Origin: Bacteroidota bacterium
Lineage (GTDB): Bacteria > Bacteroidota > Bacteroidia > AKYH767-A > JAHEYN01
Length of the DNA stretch: 33,175 nt
Assembly (NCBI GenBank): GCA_947448795.1
Contig: CANFOZ010000025.1
Location: forward strand, 1-33,175
Reading direction: 5' to 3'
A program made the translations under genes and the position numbers. The notes under the pieces were generated by a model, which saw only the letters and a list, made by a program, of their open reading frames with translations, had not been told where the DNA came from and ran no database searches. Numbering within the stretch: position 1 is the stretch's first letter; every line of letters starts with the position of its first letter. Shown here one piece after another: positions 16,901 to 24,440 of the stretch.

Positions 16901-18566
16901 TGACAAGTTGGTAGAGCTCAGTGTTGGTGGTGGTAAGCCAACGAACACAAGCTCTGCGGCTGATACCACAAACAATTTAGATTTAGAAGGGTCGGAGTTT
17001 ATATCAACCCATCCCGATCAGGATTCTCTAAGATGGAATGCTCCTTATGCAAAGTATAGCTTGAAAGACTATGTTATTCGTGCCGAACAAGTGAAGAAGA
17101 TTCTGGTTGCCGATGCAATTTTGTATCCGGATAGCGGAAAAGTTACCGTCTACAAAAAGGCACGTATGGAGACCTTGACTAACTCAAAAATTCTTGCTAA
17201 CAGTACCACTAAATACCATAACCTATACAATGTAACGGCAAATATCACCTCCCGGAAAAGCTATGTTGGGTCTGGTGATTATGACTACGAGGATGTGTAT
17301 AAAAAGAAGCAGACGCTGCACTTCAACAACATTACCGTTGACACTACGGCGCAAACGTATGCCATCAGTTCAATTAATGATAGCGTAAACTTTACACTTA
17401 TTCCCCAGATTAAATATAAAGGAGAGGTTATCCTCAATGCGAGCCGCCAATACCTTGCTTTTCACGGCTTTGGTAAGCTTAATTTGCAATGTGAAGGCGT
17501 AACACAATCCTGGTTTGGGATGCAGGCCGATATCAATCCAGCGGAGGTTTTGATTCCACTAACCGCGCCATTGCAAGATGATAAAGGAGCTCCGATTGGT
17601 GCTGGTTTGTCGGTATTTAATGACACAACATCATATGTCTACTCTTCATTAATGGCACCTCGTCGCGCCACAAAGGACCTTGCGCTTATCACACCCGAAG
17701 GGTATTTGGTTTATGATAAAGATAAAAACGAATATAAGATTGCAAGCAAGGAAAAGCTCAATAACCCAAGCTTGCCTGGCAACTCCTTTGTCTTTAATGA
17801 TACCAAATGCAACAGTGTAGGCGAAGGAAAAATTAATTTTGGCGCGGATCTTGGTCAGGTTAAACTCATTGCGCCAGGCAATGTGACCAACAATGCTGTC
17901 AATTTCAAAAGCGATATGGATCTTATGCTTTTGTTCAACTTTTTTTTCTCGGACGATGCATCAAAGGCGATGGCTGAGAAATTGCAGGATCTGGCTTCTT
18001 TGAACCCATCCGATAATGGCCGCACCGTATATGAAAAAGGATTAGCCGAAATCGTTGGTGTCGAACGGTCAGCCAAGATGTTAACCGAACTGAATTTGAC
18101 TGGCTCGTTCAAAAAGATGCCAGAAGAGCTTTTGGTCCCTTTGTTTTTAACTGAATTACACATGACTTGGAATGCCGATACCCGTTCGTATCGCTCATCC
18201 GGGCTTATTTCAATTGGTAATATTTTAAAGTATCAGGTAAACAAGCAAGTACAAGGCCAGGTGGAGATTGTGAAAAAACGAACCGGTGATGTGCTTAATG
18301 TCTACTTAGAAGGAGATGCTCAAACCTGGTATTATTTTCGATACACCAAAGGGATTATGGAAGCGGTATCCTCCGATACTAAATTCAACGACATCCTCCG
18401 CAATCTTAAAAGCGACAAGCGCCAAGCCAAATCAGAAAAAGAGACGGGCAACTACGAATTCATGTTGGGTTCGGAGCGCAAGAAAGCCGACTTCCTAAAG
18501 AAATCGGCCGTTGTTGAAGACGATGCTAAAGAGGAAAAGAAAGAAGAACCACAAGGCGATAAGTAG
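13917..18566 (+). CDS. Very large exported protein of unknown function
   Basis: A 1549-residue protein with an N-terminal signal peptide (hydrophobic LLAGVFLVCLCFGMLTV, then ARAQ-like cleavage site near residue 23). After a helical, Lys/Glu-rich first 150 residues the rest is dominated by alternating hydrophobic/polar strand patterns with many Asp-Ser/Thr turns. Two local features stand out: a helix-turn-helix-like segment at about 518-565 (PPEQVRSMLLSLSTKGFMIY, then LFLATDRLYYYLN) and a segment from about 1060 whose ADAILYPDSGKVTVYKKARM resembles the strand repeats of OstA/LptA-type proteins. The last 50 residues are highly charged. No transmembrane barrel end, sorting domain or catalytic motif is evident. 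Overlap with tpiA implies translational coupling. I recognise it only as a Bacteroidota-type conserved hypothetical; a structural or transport role at the envelope is inference. Confidence 0.85.
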   Translation: MMRLLAGVFLVCLCFGMLTVRAQTLKEFPSEPEAFYKSLNEFIVETSPDEAEAIMTELRVIWTQDKLELKEEEKMYKAANKIIKKRTEEDNVFHNYQYSAATPRLTAEQKGDIIKTANLMLKKRMKAIPDFKNYLYAVISFKISNQNDESFKAWQASLTKLLERANKYYAAYILGCNNLFSGNILYQSASTKWVASNNDYIFDFDSLPKVVFKGIQLTCYAKKDSSIIEDTRGVYYPTIQTWYGNSGKVNFLRAGFDVNSARAELSQYQIDVTGSDYVADSVVFFFPQYFKDALMGRFADKLLADVTPETSSYPRFTTYTKVHRIKNIVADVDYRGGFSLEGRKIIGTGNDKDRAVLTFYNKKKVFLVAASNSFVIRPDKITSDRTSITFYLDTAQCNPHCDSIYHPSLQFKYIIFDRVLGLIRTEEGVGSSPFYDSFHKLDIYVEGMYWKIDDPIIDMRVITGGTEGRAHFESSNYYKDYKFSKLQGISDVHPFFNIKRFTDYQRSRYIDVNDYAKFLKAPPEQVRSMLLSLSTKGFMIYESAENLFLATDRLYYYLNAKQGKIDYDVLDIESLTSADKSNARMSLLNYDLTLNGVSKVQVSDSQSVSIIPKDRQIVMKANRDFSFSGKLNSGRFEYFGKNFSFGYDEFKIDLAFIDSMRLKVPGKEKDAFGNDVLTPVKTVIQYLSGNLLIDNPNNKSGLKDFNEYPVFNSLRDSYVFYDRASIQRGVYQKDNFYFHLEPFSVDSLNSFDPSGMSLKGTFISAGIFPDFDEDLRLQPDFSLGFVRPTPPDGFPVYGSKGTYLKTIDMSHEGLRGDGELRYVTSVAHSKNFFFYPDSVNAILQDYEIKPQGKPIEFPHVLGKDVYLHWRPYRDRMFVYQKKEEIDFYDGQAFLKGDMELSPKELIGKGRMAFVNAELTSEKFNYKQISFGADTSNFDLKSDESTTFAISTVNVSANIDFSTRTGVFKSNGGGSYVKFPANDYICYMDQYKWFMDDKLVELSVGGGKPTNTSSAADTTNNLDLEGSEFISTHPDQDSLRWNAPYAKYSLKDYVIRAEQVKKILVADAILYPDSGKVTVYKKARMETLTNSKILANSTTKYHNLYNVTANITSRKSYVGSGDYDYEDVYKKKQTLHFNNITVDTTAQTYAISSINDSVNFTLIPQIKYKGEVILNASRQYLAFHGFGKLNLQCEGVTQSWFGMQADINPAEVLIPLTAPLQDDKGAPIGAGLSVFNDTTSYVYSSLMAPRRATKDLALITPEGYLVYDKDKNEYKIASKEKLNNPSLPGNSFVFNDTKCNSVGEGKINFGADLGQVKLIAPGNVTNNAVNFKSDMDLMLLFNFFFSDDASKAMAEKLQDLASLNPSDNGRTVYEKGLAEIVGVERSAKMLTELNLTGSFKKMPEELLVPLFLTELHMTWNADTRSYRSSGLISIGNILKYQVNKQVQGQVEIVKKRTGDVLNVYLEGDAQTWYYFRYTKGIMEAVSSDTKFNDILRNLKSDKRQAKSEKETGNYEFMLGSERKKADFLKKSAVVEDDAKEEKKEEPQGDK

Positions 18567-18595
18567 TCCAAAATCGCAGAGGACTCTTTTGTCAG

Positions 18596-19099
18596 CTATT
18601 TTCTGAATTCGCTAATCATGAAATTGTTAAACAGCTTTTTGTCTTTGGTGTGTTCATTCAAGAACATGCAATACAGAAACACCCTTTTACCTTTTGTAAT
18701 TTCTTGATTAAAAGCGAGCTCGATATCTGAATCAATAGGCATCCATATTTTCGTCTCGTCGCATTCAAAAAGATATTCGTTTTTAAATACAGGATCGAGC
18801 TTGTTCGCTCCAGGATAAAAGTTTTGGTTGATGCGATTCATGGACTCGAGCACTTCTGGTAGTATTTTTCTTTTTACACCCATAAAATGCGCAGTTATTT
18901 TGCACGAATCTAGTCGCGTATAATACGCATCAGCGGTGCTGTCGCGCTCAACACTATCCGCATAGTTGCGTTCAAAGCGAATCACATCTAGAGCGCTCAA
19001 CGGTCTGAAGTCATGATCCCATTTTTCATACGGGTCTTGTGCTGATGAAACTTTTGCAAACGCAAGCAATACAATGAATAGAAGGAGGGTCTTGTTCAT
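18596..19099 (-). CDS. Small secreted protein, unknown family
   Basis: A 167-residue exported protein with a clear signal peptide (MNKTLLLFIVLLAFAKVSSA, cleavage before Gln). The mature part begins with DPYEKWDHDFRPLSALDVIRFERNYADSV and contains a single Cys pair (in LDSCKITA and FECDET) that could form a disulfide; the C-terminus FNNFMISEFRK is mixed alpha/beta. I do not recognise the family. The ATG at 19099 was chosen because it gives the signal peptide; longer in-frame starts run back into the ligase gene. It lies 5 bases downstream of the O-antigen ligase gene, so it belongs to the polysaccharide transcript and may act at the same surface, but no direct evidence links the functions. Confidence 0.72.
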   Translation of the reverse strand: MNKTLLLFIVLLAFAKVSSAQDPYEKWDHDFRPLSALDVIRFERNYADSVERDSTADAYYTRLDSCKITAHFMGVKRKILPEVLESMNRINQNFYPGANKLDPVFKNEYLFECDETKIWMPIDSDIELAFNQEITKGKRVFLYCMFLNEHTKDKKLFNNFMISEFRK

Positions 19100-19104
19100 G
19101 GTGT

Positions 19105-20589
19105 TTAGGGTTTGGTAGGAAGAGTCTTTGATGCAATTTGAAGATCGAGTGCCGTGATCAGTGCAATGAAGCCCCAAAAGGGAACGGAGGCCTTATCGCT
19201 GTCTAGAAAGTTGTTTAGAAAGGCATGTACAAAATAGGTGACAAGTCCTAAAATGAGAACCAGTGCAAAGTACTTGTCGCTACCTTCAGTATTTGTATAA
19301 ACAAATGCAGCACGCCATAGCACGAGCCCGATTATCATTGAAAAGAGAATAACGCCAAGAATACCTTGTTCTGCCATGGGGCCAAGAAATTCACTGTGGG
19401 CTGTTCCTTTTGTGCCGCTATTAGTGCTAATTATGGTGAGTTCGCTGCTGTGCTGGAAAGGAGCATACTGAAATTGATAGGTCCCTGGACCGAATCCCAG
19501 TATCGGATGCTCTTTGAACATGCGCAAAGCCGAGTGCCATCTGTTGATGCGTTCTAAGTTAGACGCATCGGTGCTGATGTTAGAGATGGATTGCAGATGA
19601 CGAGAGAAGTCTTTGGACGAATCTTGCCTGTTGCGCTCTAGCTTTAAGAAAATCTGTGTTTGAAAAACGAGAAAGAGCGAAAGGAGGGTAGCGCCAACCA
19701 ATAAGATTGTTCGGAATTTTATTCGAAGAAGAAAAAGCGTCATCACTCCAACGGCACCGGCCAAGCTGACCCATGCTGCCCGTGTATACGAAAGCACAAT
19801 ACCCAAAAGAAAAAGTGCAAGCAAAAAGAAGTTCAATCCTTTCTGCCAATTCGGGCTCTCTTTTTCAATCGCAAACCAAAAAAGAGCTGGCAGAAACATG
19901 GCGATAGCTGCAGCGTATGCCGTATGGTCATTAAAGAAAGGATCCATGATCCAGTGGGCTATTTTTTCGTCGAAGCCATAATGAGAATGCTTCCATGTGG
20001 TGTATAAAATAACGATCGCCAGGGTCCAAATATAGGCCAAGAGGAATGGTTTCCTTTTTTCCTTGTTCGCAAAAATCTGTGTCGCCATGAAGTAAAAAAC
20101 ACCAACGAACCAAAGGCGGGATAGCAGGAATTTGAAGGATACGGATGGCATGGAACTGCTGACAGCGGTGATGCCTATCCAAAGCAGATGCAGAAGGATG
20201 AGGATTGAGATTGGATGCATGATGATCTTGCGATCGAAGCTGCCCTCAAGGAGCAGTTTTAGTATAAAAACGCCAAGTAGAAGCATAATTAGCGGCTCCC
20301 CTGGAAGACTAATACCAAAGCCCATTCCGATGTCGCGAATATTCACCGAAAGGGGTGTGAATGCGACAACAGCAAAAAAAACGATTTCCGTTTTGAAGAA
20401 GGCAAGTATCAAAATCAACAAGCTTGCCGGTACCAGCAACAGGGTGAAATTTTCTTGATATAGAAACAGCGCATTCAATGCGATGAAGAGTCCGCTCAGC
20501 CAAAAAAACAAACGCATGCGTTCGCTTCCTCTTTCGTTCTTTCCGAAGAGTTCGTGTATCGAATCAAAGAAGCGTATGGCGCTGTTCAT
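19105..20589 (-). CDS. O-antigen ligase / polymerase family protein (Wzy_C domain)
   Basis: A 494-residue polytopic membrane protein with roughly 11-12 hydrophobic segments. The central half carries the Wzy_C signature: an Arg-containing segment LSYTRAAWVSLAG near residues 265-277, then the long periplasmic loop with ERINRWHSALRMFKEHPILG, FGPGTYQFQYAPFQ and AHSEFLGPMAEQGILG (about 345-415), where the conserved Arg, His and Glu lie. Members either polymerise O-antigen repeats (Wzy) or join the glycan to lipid A core (WaaL); sequence alone does not separate these. The Wzz-type gene 39 bases upstream supports a role in making chains of defined length. No glycosyltransferase genes are in the window, so the main locus is elsewhere. 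Confidence 0.88.
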   Translation of the reverse strand: MNSAIRFFDSIHELFGKNERGSERMRLFFWLSGLFIALNALFLYQENFTLLLVPASLLILILAFFKTEIVFFAVVAFTPLSVNIRDIGMGFGISLPGEPLIMLLLGVFILKLLLEGSFDRKIIMHPISILILLHLLWIGITAVSSSMPSVSFKFLLSRLWFVGVFYFMATQIFANKEKRKPFLLAYIWTLAIVILYTTWKHSHYGFDEKIAHWIMDPFFNDHTAYAAAIAMFLPALFWFAIEKESPNWQKGLNFFLLALFLLGIVLSYTRAAWVSLAGAVGVMTLFLLRIKFRTILLVGATLLSLFLVFQTQIFLKLERNRQDSSKDFSRHLQSISNISTDASNLERINRWHSALRMFKEHPILGFGPGTYQFQYAPFQHSSELTIISTNSGTKGTAHSEFLGPMAEQGILGVILFSMIIGLVLWRAAFVYTNTEGSDKYFALVLILGLVTYFVHAFLNNFLDSDKASVPFWGFIALITALDLQIASKTLPTKP

Positions 20590-20628
20590 TGCGTTGGTTG
20601 TTCGATGTAGGCCTTTAAGCGAATGCGC

Positions 20629-21747
20629 TTAAGTTGCTTTTTGCATGGACGTGTAATCCTTGTAATGATCTAATCCGAGCAGCACAAGTACACATAAAAT
20701 CAATGAACCAAGCATGGAGAGCACAACAATCAACCAGCGTACAGGATACGTTTTCTTCTCCGCCTTGGTTGCTTTGTTAACAATGAATTTGCTTGGCAAG
20801 TTCTGCTCTGCATCCACGCGCGCTTGTTCGTATTTCTCGCGCAGGACAGACAATTGCTTCTGCTGCAATTCCAATTGCCCACTGATCGAAACACTTGCGC
20901 CACCAAACTCTGCCAACGAGCGCAATTGAGTTTGAATCGACTCCATGTTGGCTTGAGCGCCTTTGATCCGGGCTTTGGTATTGATGATGGTGGTGTCGTT
21001 GTCTTTCAGCGCAATTTCAAGAACGCTTAAACGCGCTTTTTCGTTGCTGAGTAAAGACGAGGACTTGGCGAATTCTTCGTTTAAAATTTTGCTCTGAACC
21101 TCATAATCATAAACACCGCGATTGCGAATCTTTCTTAATGAATCTTCCAAATTGTGTATCTGATCGAGGCTCTTCAAATACTCGTGCTCCACAATTTTAA
21201 AGCCGTCAATAGCCCGTTGGCGCTGCACTTGAGTCTTCATCGAGTCGAGGTAGTCGCCGATGTTGTTTGCAATGTCAGCCGCCATCTGAGGATCGGTGTC
21301 GTACACATTAATCTTTACCGACATAAACTCGGTACGCTCGAAGGTGATGTTGCTTTCGTATTCCTTGAAAAGCTTGGTCATCGGATAACTTCCGTCTTTA
21401 TCAATCTCGTAGTGGTTGAGCAGGTCGTATTTGGATACGATTTTGTCGCGGATGTTGTCCGAATTAAGAATCTGAAGAATCTGTTCGGCCTCCACTTCTT
21501 GTCCAAACTCTAGAATATCTTGCTTGTCGGCACCATTGTCGCTAAGCAGGGCTTTGGATATGGAGTTAGTGGTTGTTGGAAAAAACACCACCGTGGATTT
21601 ATACTTTGGTTTGATGAATCCCGACACAATAATAGCCGTAAGTGCAGAAGCAAGAAGCACAAGCGCAAGGGGTTTCCACCAGCGGAAAAGAAAAAGCACG
21701 AAACTGACAGCATCGGTAGTTTTGGCTTTGATAGTCGATTGGGACAT
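20629..21747 (-). CDS. Wzz/GNVR-type polysaccharide chain-length regulator
   Basis: A 372-residue polysaccharide co-polymerase. It has two membrane helices, residues about 24-46 (KPLALVLLASALTAIIVSGF) and about 335-356, framing a large periplasmic domain with a strongly predicted coiled coil between about 165 and 320. The Pro-x-x-Trp just before helix 2 (YPVRWLIVVLSML) is the proline-rich motif of Wzz-type proteins, and YKSTVVFFPT after helix 1 is the conserved first strand. There is no cytoplasmic tyrosine-kinase domain, unlike BY-kinases such as Wzc. Such proteins set chain length together with a Wzy polymerase or a ligase, here the next gene. A -7 box lies upstream at 21767-21774. Confidence 0.88.
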   Translation of the reverse strand: MSQSTIKAKTTDAVSFVLFLFRWWKPLALVLLASALTAIIVSGFIKPKYKSTVVFFPTTTNSISKALLSDNGADKQDILEFGQEVEAEQILQILNSDNIRDKIVSKYDLLNHYEIDKDGSYPMTKLFKEYESNITFERTEFMSVKINVYDTDPQMAADIANNIGDYLDSMKTQVQRQRAIDGFKIVEHEYLKSLDQIHNLEDSLRKIRNRGVYDYEVQSKILNEEFAKSSSLLSNEKARLSVLEIALKDNDTTIINTKARIKGAQANMESIQTQLRSLAEFGGASVSISGQLELQQKQLSVLREKYEQARVDAEQNLPSKFIVNKATKAEKKTYPVRWLIVVLSMLGSLILCVLVLLGLDHYKDYTSMQKAT

Positions 21748-21766
21748 GGAATGCAGGTTTGTTAAG

Positions 21767-21774
21767 CAAAAATA
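21767..21774 (-). promoter_or_regulatory. -7 element upstream of the Wzz gene
   Basis: TATTTTTG on the minus strand, an exact TAnnTTTG match, 19 bases before the ATG at 21747. The -33 region about 20 bases further upstream (TTATG) is imperfect. It lies in the 87-base gap after fmt and probably starts the polysaccharide transcript. Confidence 0.5.
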
Positions 21775-21797
21775 AGTAAAATTGAGGGAAAGGGCAT

Positions 21798-21819
21798 AAA
21801 ACGAAGCCCAGCCTGTTTT
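21798..21819 (-). terminator. Weak hairpin after fmt
   Basis: AAAAC (21798-21802) pairs with GTTTT (21815-21819) around a small inner stem with one G-U pair. On the minus strand the stem ends in TTTT. Placed 16 bases beyond the fmt stop and upstream of the Wzz promoter, it may terminate the rlmI-fmt operon, but the stem is short. Confidence 0.3.
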
Positions 21820-21834
21820 AGTATGCCGGATTCG

Positions 21835-22791
21835 TTATTCAGCCCGAAAATCAGAATTGACTCGAAAACCGCGAAGGAGCGCTTCTGTTGGCATTCTTTT
21901 CTTGCCTTCAAGCTGCACTTCATGAAGTTGTAGCAAGCCATCGGCAGCAGCAATTAGGAGCGTATCTCCGGTATTGTTGACGATGCTTCCAGGTTTTAAA
22001 TGGGTCGTGTTTTTTTCAATGCTGGCCTTGTAAATCTTTAGCAGTTGCACTTTTCCTTCGGGCCCAACAAGCTGGGTATAGGCCGCTGGGTGCGGACTCA
22101 ATCCACGAATTTGATTGTGAATGTGCTGCGCGCTTGCTTGCCAATTGATGCGGCCATCTTCTTTTTTTATTTTTGGAGCCGCATGCAGCACGGTTGAGGT
22201 GTTTATAAAATGCGCCTGATCCCGTGCTTTGGCCGTTCCTTGTTCAATGGCTTGAACGGTTTTTAATACCAAGCGAGCTCCAATCAACATCATTCTATCG
22301 TGCACCGATCCTGTATTTTCGTCAGGCCCAATCGCCAATTCATCTGAAAAAAGAATGCTGCCGGTATCGATTTCTTGTTGAAGAAAAAAGGTGGTGACAC
22401 CTGTTTTAGCTTCTCCGTTCATTACTGCGCGGTGTATCGGAGCAGCGCCTCGGTACTGCGGCAACAAGGATCCATGTAAGTTGAATGTGCCAAGGGGCGA
22501 TAATCCCCAAACCGATTCTGGCATTTTACGGAAGGCCACCACAATTTGTAAATCTGGTTTTATACTAAGCAAACTTGCATGAAAGGCCTCGTCGCTTAAT
22601 TTAATTGGCTGCAACACCAGTAATCCTTTGCTTTCAGCAAACACCTTGACAGCAGATGGTGTAAGTTTTAAACCACGGCCCGCCGGTTTGTCTGGCGCAG
22701 TAACCACGGCTGCTATCTCGTAGCCGTTCTCCAGCAGTATCTCCAGCGAGGGGACAGCGAAGTCAGGTGTTCCATAAAAAATGATTTTCAT
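21835..22791 (-). CDS. fmt: Methionyl-tRNA formyltransferase
   Basis: Formylates initiator Met-tRNA using 10-formyl-tetrahydrofolate. The N-terminal catalytic domain starts MKIIFYGTPDFAVPSLEIL, then AVVTAPDKPAGRGLKLTPSA, and has the catalytic region FNLHGSLLPQYRGAAPIHRAV with Asn, His and the SLLP folate motif at about residues 105-125; the catalytic Asp lies in EIDTGSIL. The C-terminal OB-like domain (about 210-318) contains INWQASAQHIHNQIRGLSPHP. The length of 318 residues is normal. It starts one base after the stop of the small lipoprotein gene, the last gene of a four-gene operon. Its product is the substrate of def, also in the window. Confidence 0.96.
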   Translation of the reverse strand: MKIIFYGTPDFAVPSLEILLENGYEIAAVVTAPDKPAGRGLKLTPSAVKVFAESKGLLVLQPIKLSDEAFHASLLSIKPDLQIVVAFRKMPESVWGLSPLGTFNLHGSLLPQYRGAAPIHRAVMNGEAKTGVTTFFLQQEIDTGSILFSDELAIGPDENTGSVHDRMMLIGARLVLKTVQAIEQGTAKARDQAHFINTSTVLHAAPKIKKEDGRINWQASAQHIHNQIRGLSPHPAAYTQLVGPEGKVQLLKIYKASIEKNTTHLKPGSIVNNTGDTLLIAAADGLLQLHEVQLEGKKRMPTEALLRGFRVNSDFRAE

Positions 22792-22792
22792 G

Positions 22793-23104
22793 TCAGCGTT
22801 TGCGGATGTCGTTTAAGTCTATGATTTTGCCAGCTTGACAAATAGAGGCGCTATTCTTGATTGTATATTGTATCCACACATCCATCCCATTATGCAAGAA
22901 TTTTTTGGGTAGCGTTGATGCCTGTAGCTTGCTGCCATCCTCGAGCATAAGCAAGAAGCCGCAACCCGATACTTCGCTGTAATCGATCACGGTTGCTTTG
23001 GTGTATTTTGCGAAGTCTGTTTGCGTTGTTACCGCCGTTGAATGACACGCCAAGCTGGTAACGATACACGCAAGAAGAGCTACAAAGAGAGGGTGTTTAT
23101 ACAT
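22793..23104 (-). CDS. Small lipoprotein of unknown function
   Basis: A 103-residue protein with a lipoprotein signal: hydrophobic PLFVALLACIVTSLAC, with the acylated Cys most likely in SLAC near residue 20. The mature part has a pattern shared by small Bacteroidota proteins: SGCGFLLMLEDGSKLQAS, a LPKKFLHNGMDVWIQYT strand pair, and an ICQAGKIIDLNDI ending, in which Cys residues of SGCG and SICQ could pair. The start at 23104 sits 2 bases after the MATE gene's stop; an upstream in-frame start would overlap MATE and lose the signal sequence. No function is known to me. Confidence 0.72.
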   Translation of the reverse strand: MYKHPLFVALLACIVTSLACHSTAVTTQTDFAKYTKATVIDYSEVSGCGFLLMLEDGSKLQASTLPKKFLHNGMDVWIQYTIKNSASICQAGKIIDLNDIRKR

Positions 23105-23106
23105 AC

Positions 23107-24438
23107 TTAAATCGTTTTGCCTTTCCATTTTGCACTGCGAAGATACAAGAAGCTAAGCGTTCCAATGAAAAGCCAATAAAACGCTTCGGTCGTCCAATAA
23201 AATTCGATGCTTGCTGTTGCTCGTGTATAGATAAAGTAAATGTAGCTGAGGTAGCACATCATCGAAATGAACTCAATGAACATGGACGCTTGGGTGCTGC
23301 CGGTGCCCGACACAGCGGCCAAGAAGATGCCGCCTACCGAGAAGAGAACCGATGCTGCGCAAATTAAATAGAGCGGCCCGATGGCGTATTCAATCAGCGA
23401 TGGGTCATCGGTGAAGCAGCTGATGATAAAGCGTGGAAACAGCAGGTGCATCAAACTCAGCAGCATCGAAATGCTGAAGCTGAGCGCGCACACTTTTTTT
23501 ACCAAGGCCATCACGTCATTGCTCTTTCCTTGGCCAATAACATTGCTTACCATGGTGTTGGCTGCGGCAAAGAAGCCCCAAACAGGCGTCATCAAAATAA
23601 AAAGCAGGCTGCGTAGGATGTTCGATACGGCGAGGTTTCTTTCGCCTGTTTTTTCAATAACCAAAAAGAAAACGAGCCAGCCGGCGAGTGCGCTAAAGTT
23701 TTGAAATACGATAGGCATACTCAGCTTTGTCAAGCGTTTGATAAGATCCATTTGCAAAGGGCGAAAACGCAGAAGCCCATACATTTGCATCGGTTTGTTT
23801 TTTGCGATGTAATATAGAAAAACCAAGGCCCCGCAGCATTCTGCAATGCTCGATGCCAAGGCCGATCCAGCGATTCCCATCGCAGGGAATCCCCATTTAC
23901 CAAAAACCAATATGGCATTGAATACGATATTGATTATCGCCATCACAGCCATGTTCCAGCTAATGGGGCGTGTTACGCCAATGCCAATAAAAAAGGCCCT
24001 AAACTGCAATATCAACAAGGTGAAAACAAGGCCGGGTGTTCGATAATGAATAAATTGCAGAAGCGCCTCTAGAATCTTGGGATCATGGATGATGAGCTTC
24101 ATCAAGTGATCGGCAAAAAAAACAAGAAAGAGCAGAAGAAATAACGATAAGAAAGCAATGAGATAAGCACCTTGTGTAAACAAAGGACCAATTTCCTCCT
24201 CCTTCTTTTCGCCTGCTTTGCGAGCGATAAGGATCTGCATGCCTTGGGTGAAGCCCAAGCCAATCATGTATAGCACAAAGAAAAACACACCACCTACAGC
24301 GGAAGCACCTAAAGCAGTTTCGCTTACTCGCCCCAAGAACAGGGTGTCGGTGACATTGATAATGGTTTGTGAAACGCCTCCCAGAATAACCGGTAGGGCG
24401 ATCTTCCAAATATCCGAATAACTTGTTTTTAGCTGCAT
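23107..24438 (-). CDS. MATE-family multidrug/cation efflux transporter
   Basis: A 443-residue protein with about 12 membrane helices in two related halves, the architecture of MATE antiporters that export organic cations using proton or sodium gradients. Family landmarks include the N-terminal IWKIALPVILGGVSQTIINVTDTLFLGRV (as two adjoining blocks) with Asp in the first helix, GLGFTQGMQILIARKAGEKK in the first loop, MAGIAGSALASSIAE-like helix 6 and GFFAAANTMVSNVIGQGK in the second half. Substrate cannot be deduced. It is the second gene of the tight operon rlmI-MATE-lipoprotein-fmt, with gaps of 2 bases on each side, although the neighbours have unrelated functions. Confidence 0.92.
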   Translation of the reverse strand: MQLKTSYSDIWKIALPVILGGVSQTIINVTDTLFLGRVSETALGASAVGGVFFFVLYMIGLGFTQGMQILIARKAGEKKEEEIGPLFTQGAYLIAFLSLFLLLFLVFFADHLMKLIIHDPKILEALLQFIHYRTPGLVFTLLILQFRAFFIGIGVTRPISWNMAVMAIINIVFNAILVFGKWGFPAMGIAGSALASSIAECCGALVFLYYIAKNKPMQMYGLLRFRPLQMDLIKRLTKLSMPIVFQNFSALAGWLVFFLVIEKTGERNLAVSNILRSLLFILMTPVWGFFAAANTMVSNVIGQGKSNDVMALVKKVCALSFSISMLLSLMHLLFPRFIISCFTDDPSLIEYAIGPLYLICAASVLFSVGGIFLAAVSGTGSTQASMFIEFISMMCYLSYIYFIYTRATASIEFYWTTEAFYWLFIGTLSFLYLRSAKWKGKTI

Positions 24439-24440
24439 CG

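Noticed and set aside
18565-18585. A hairpin between the giant exported gene and the convergent small secreted gene.
   Set aside because: The stem is only five base pairs with an eleven-base loop and a four-T tail; too weak to call a terminator.
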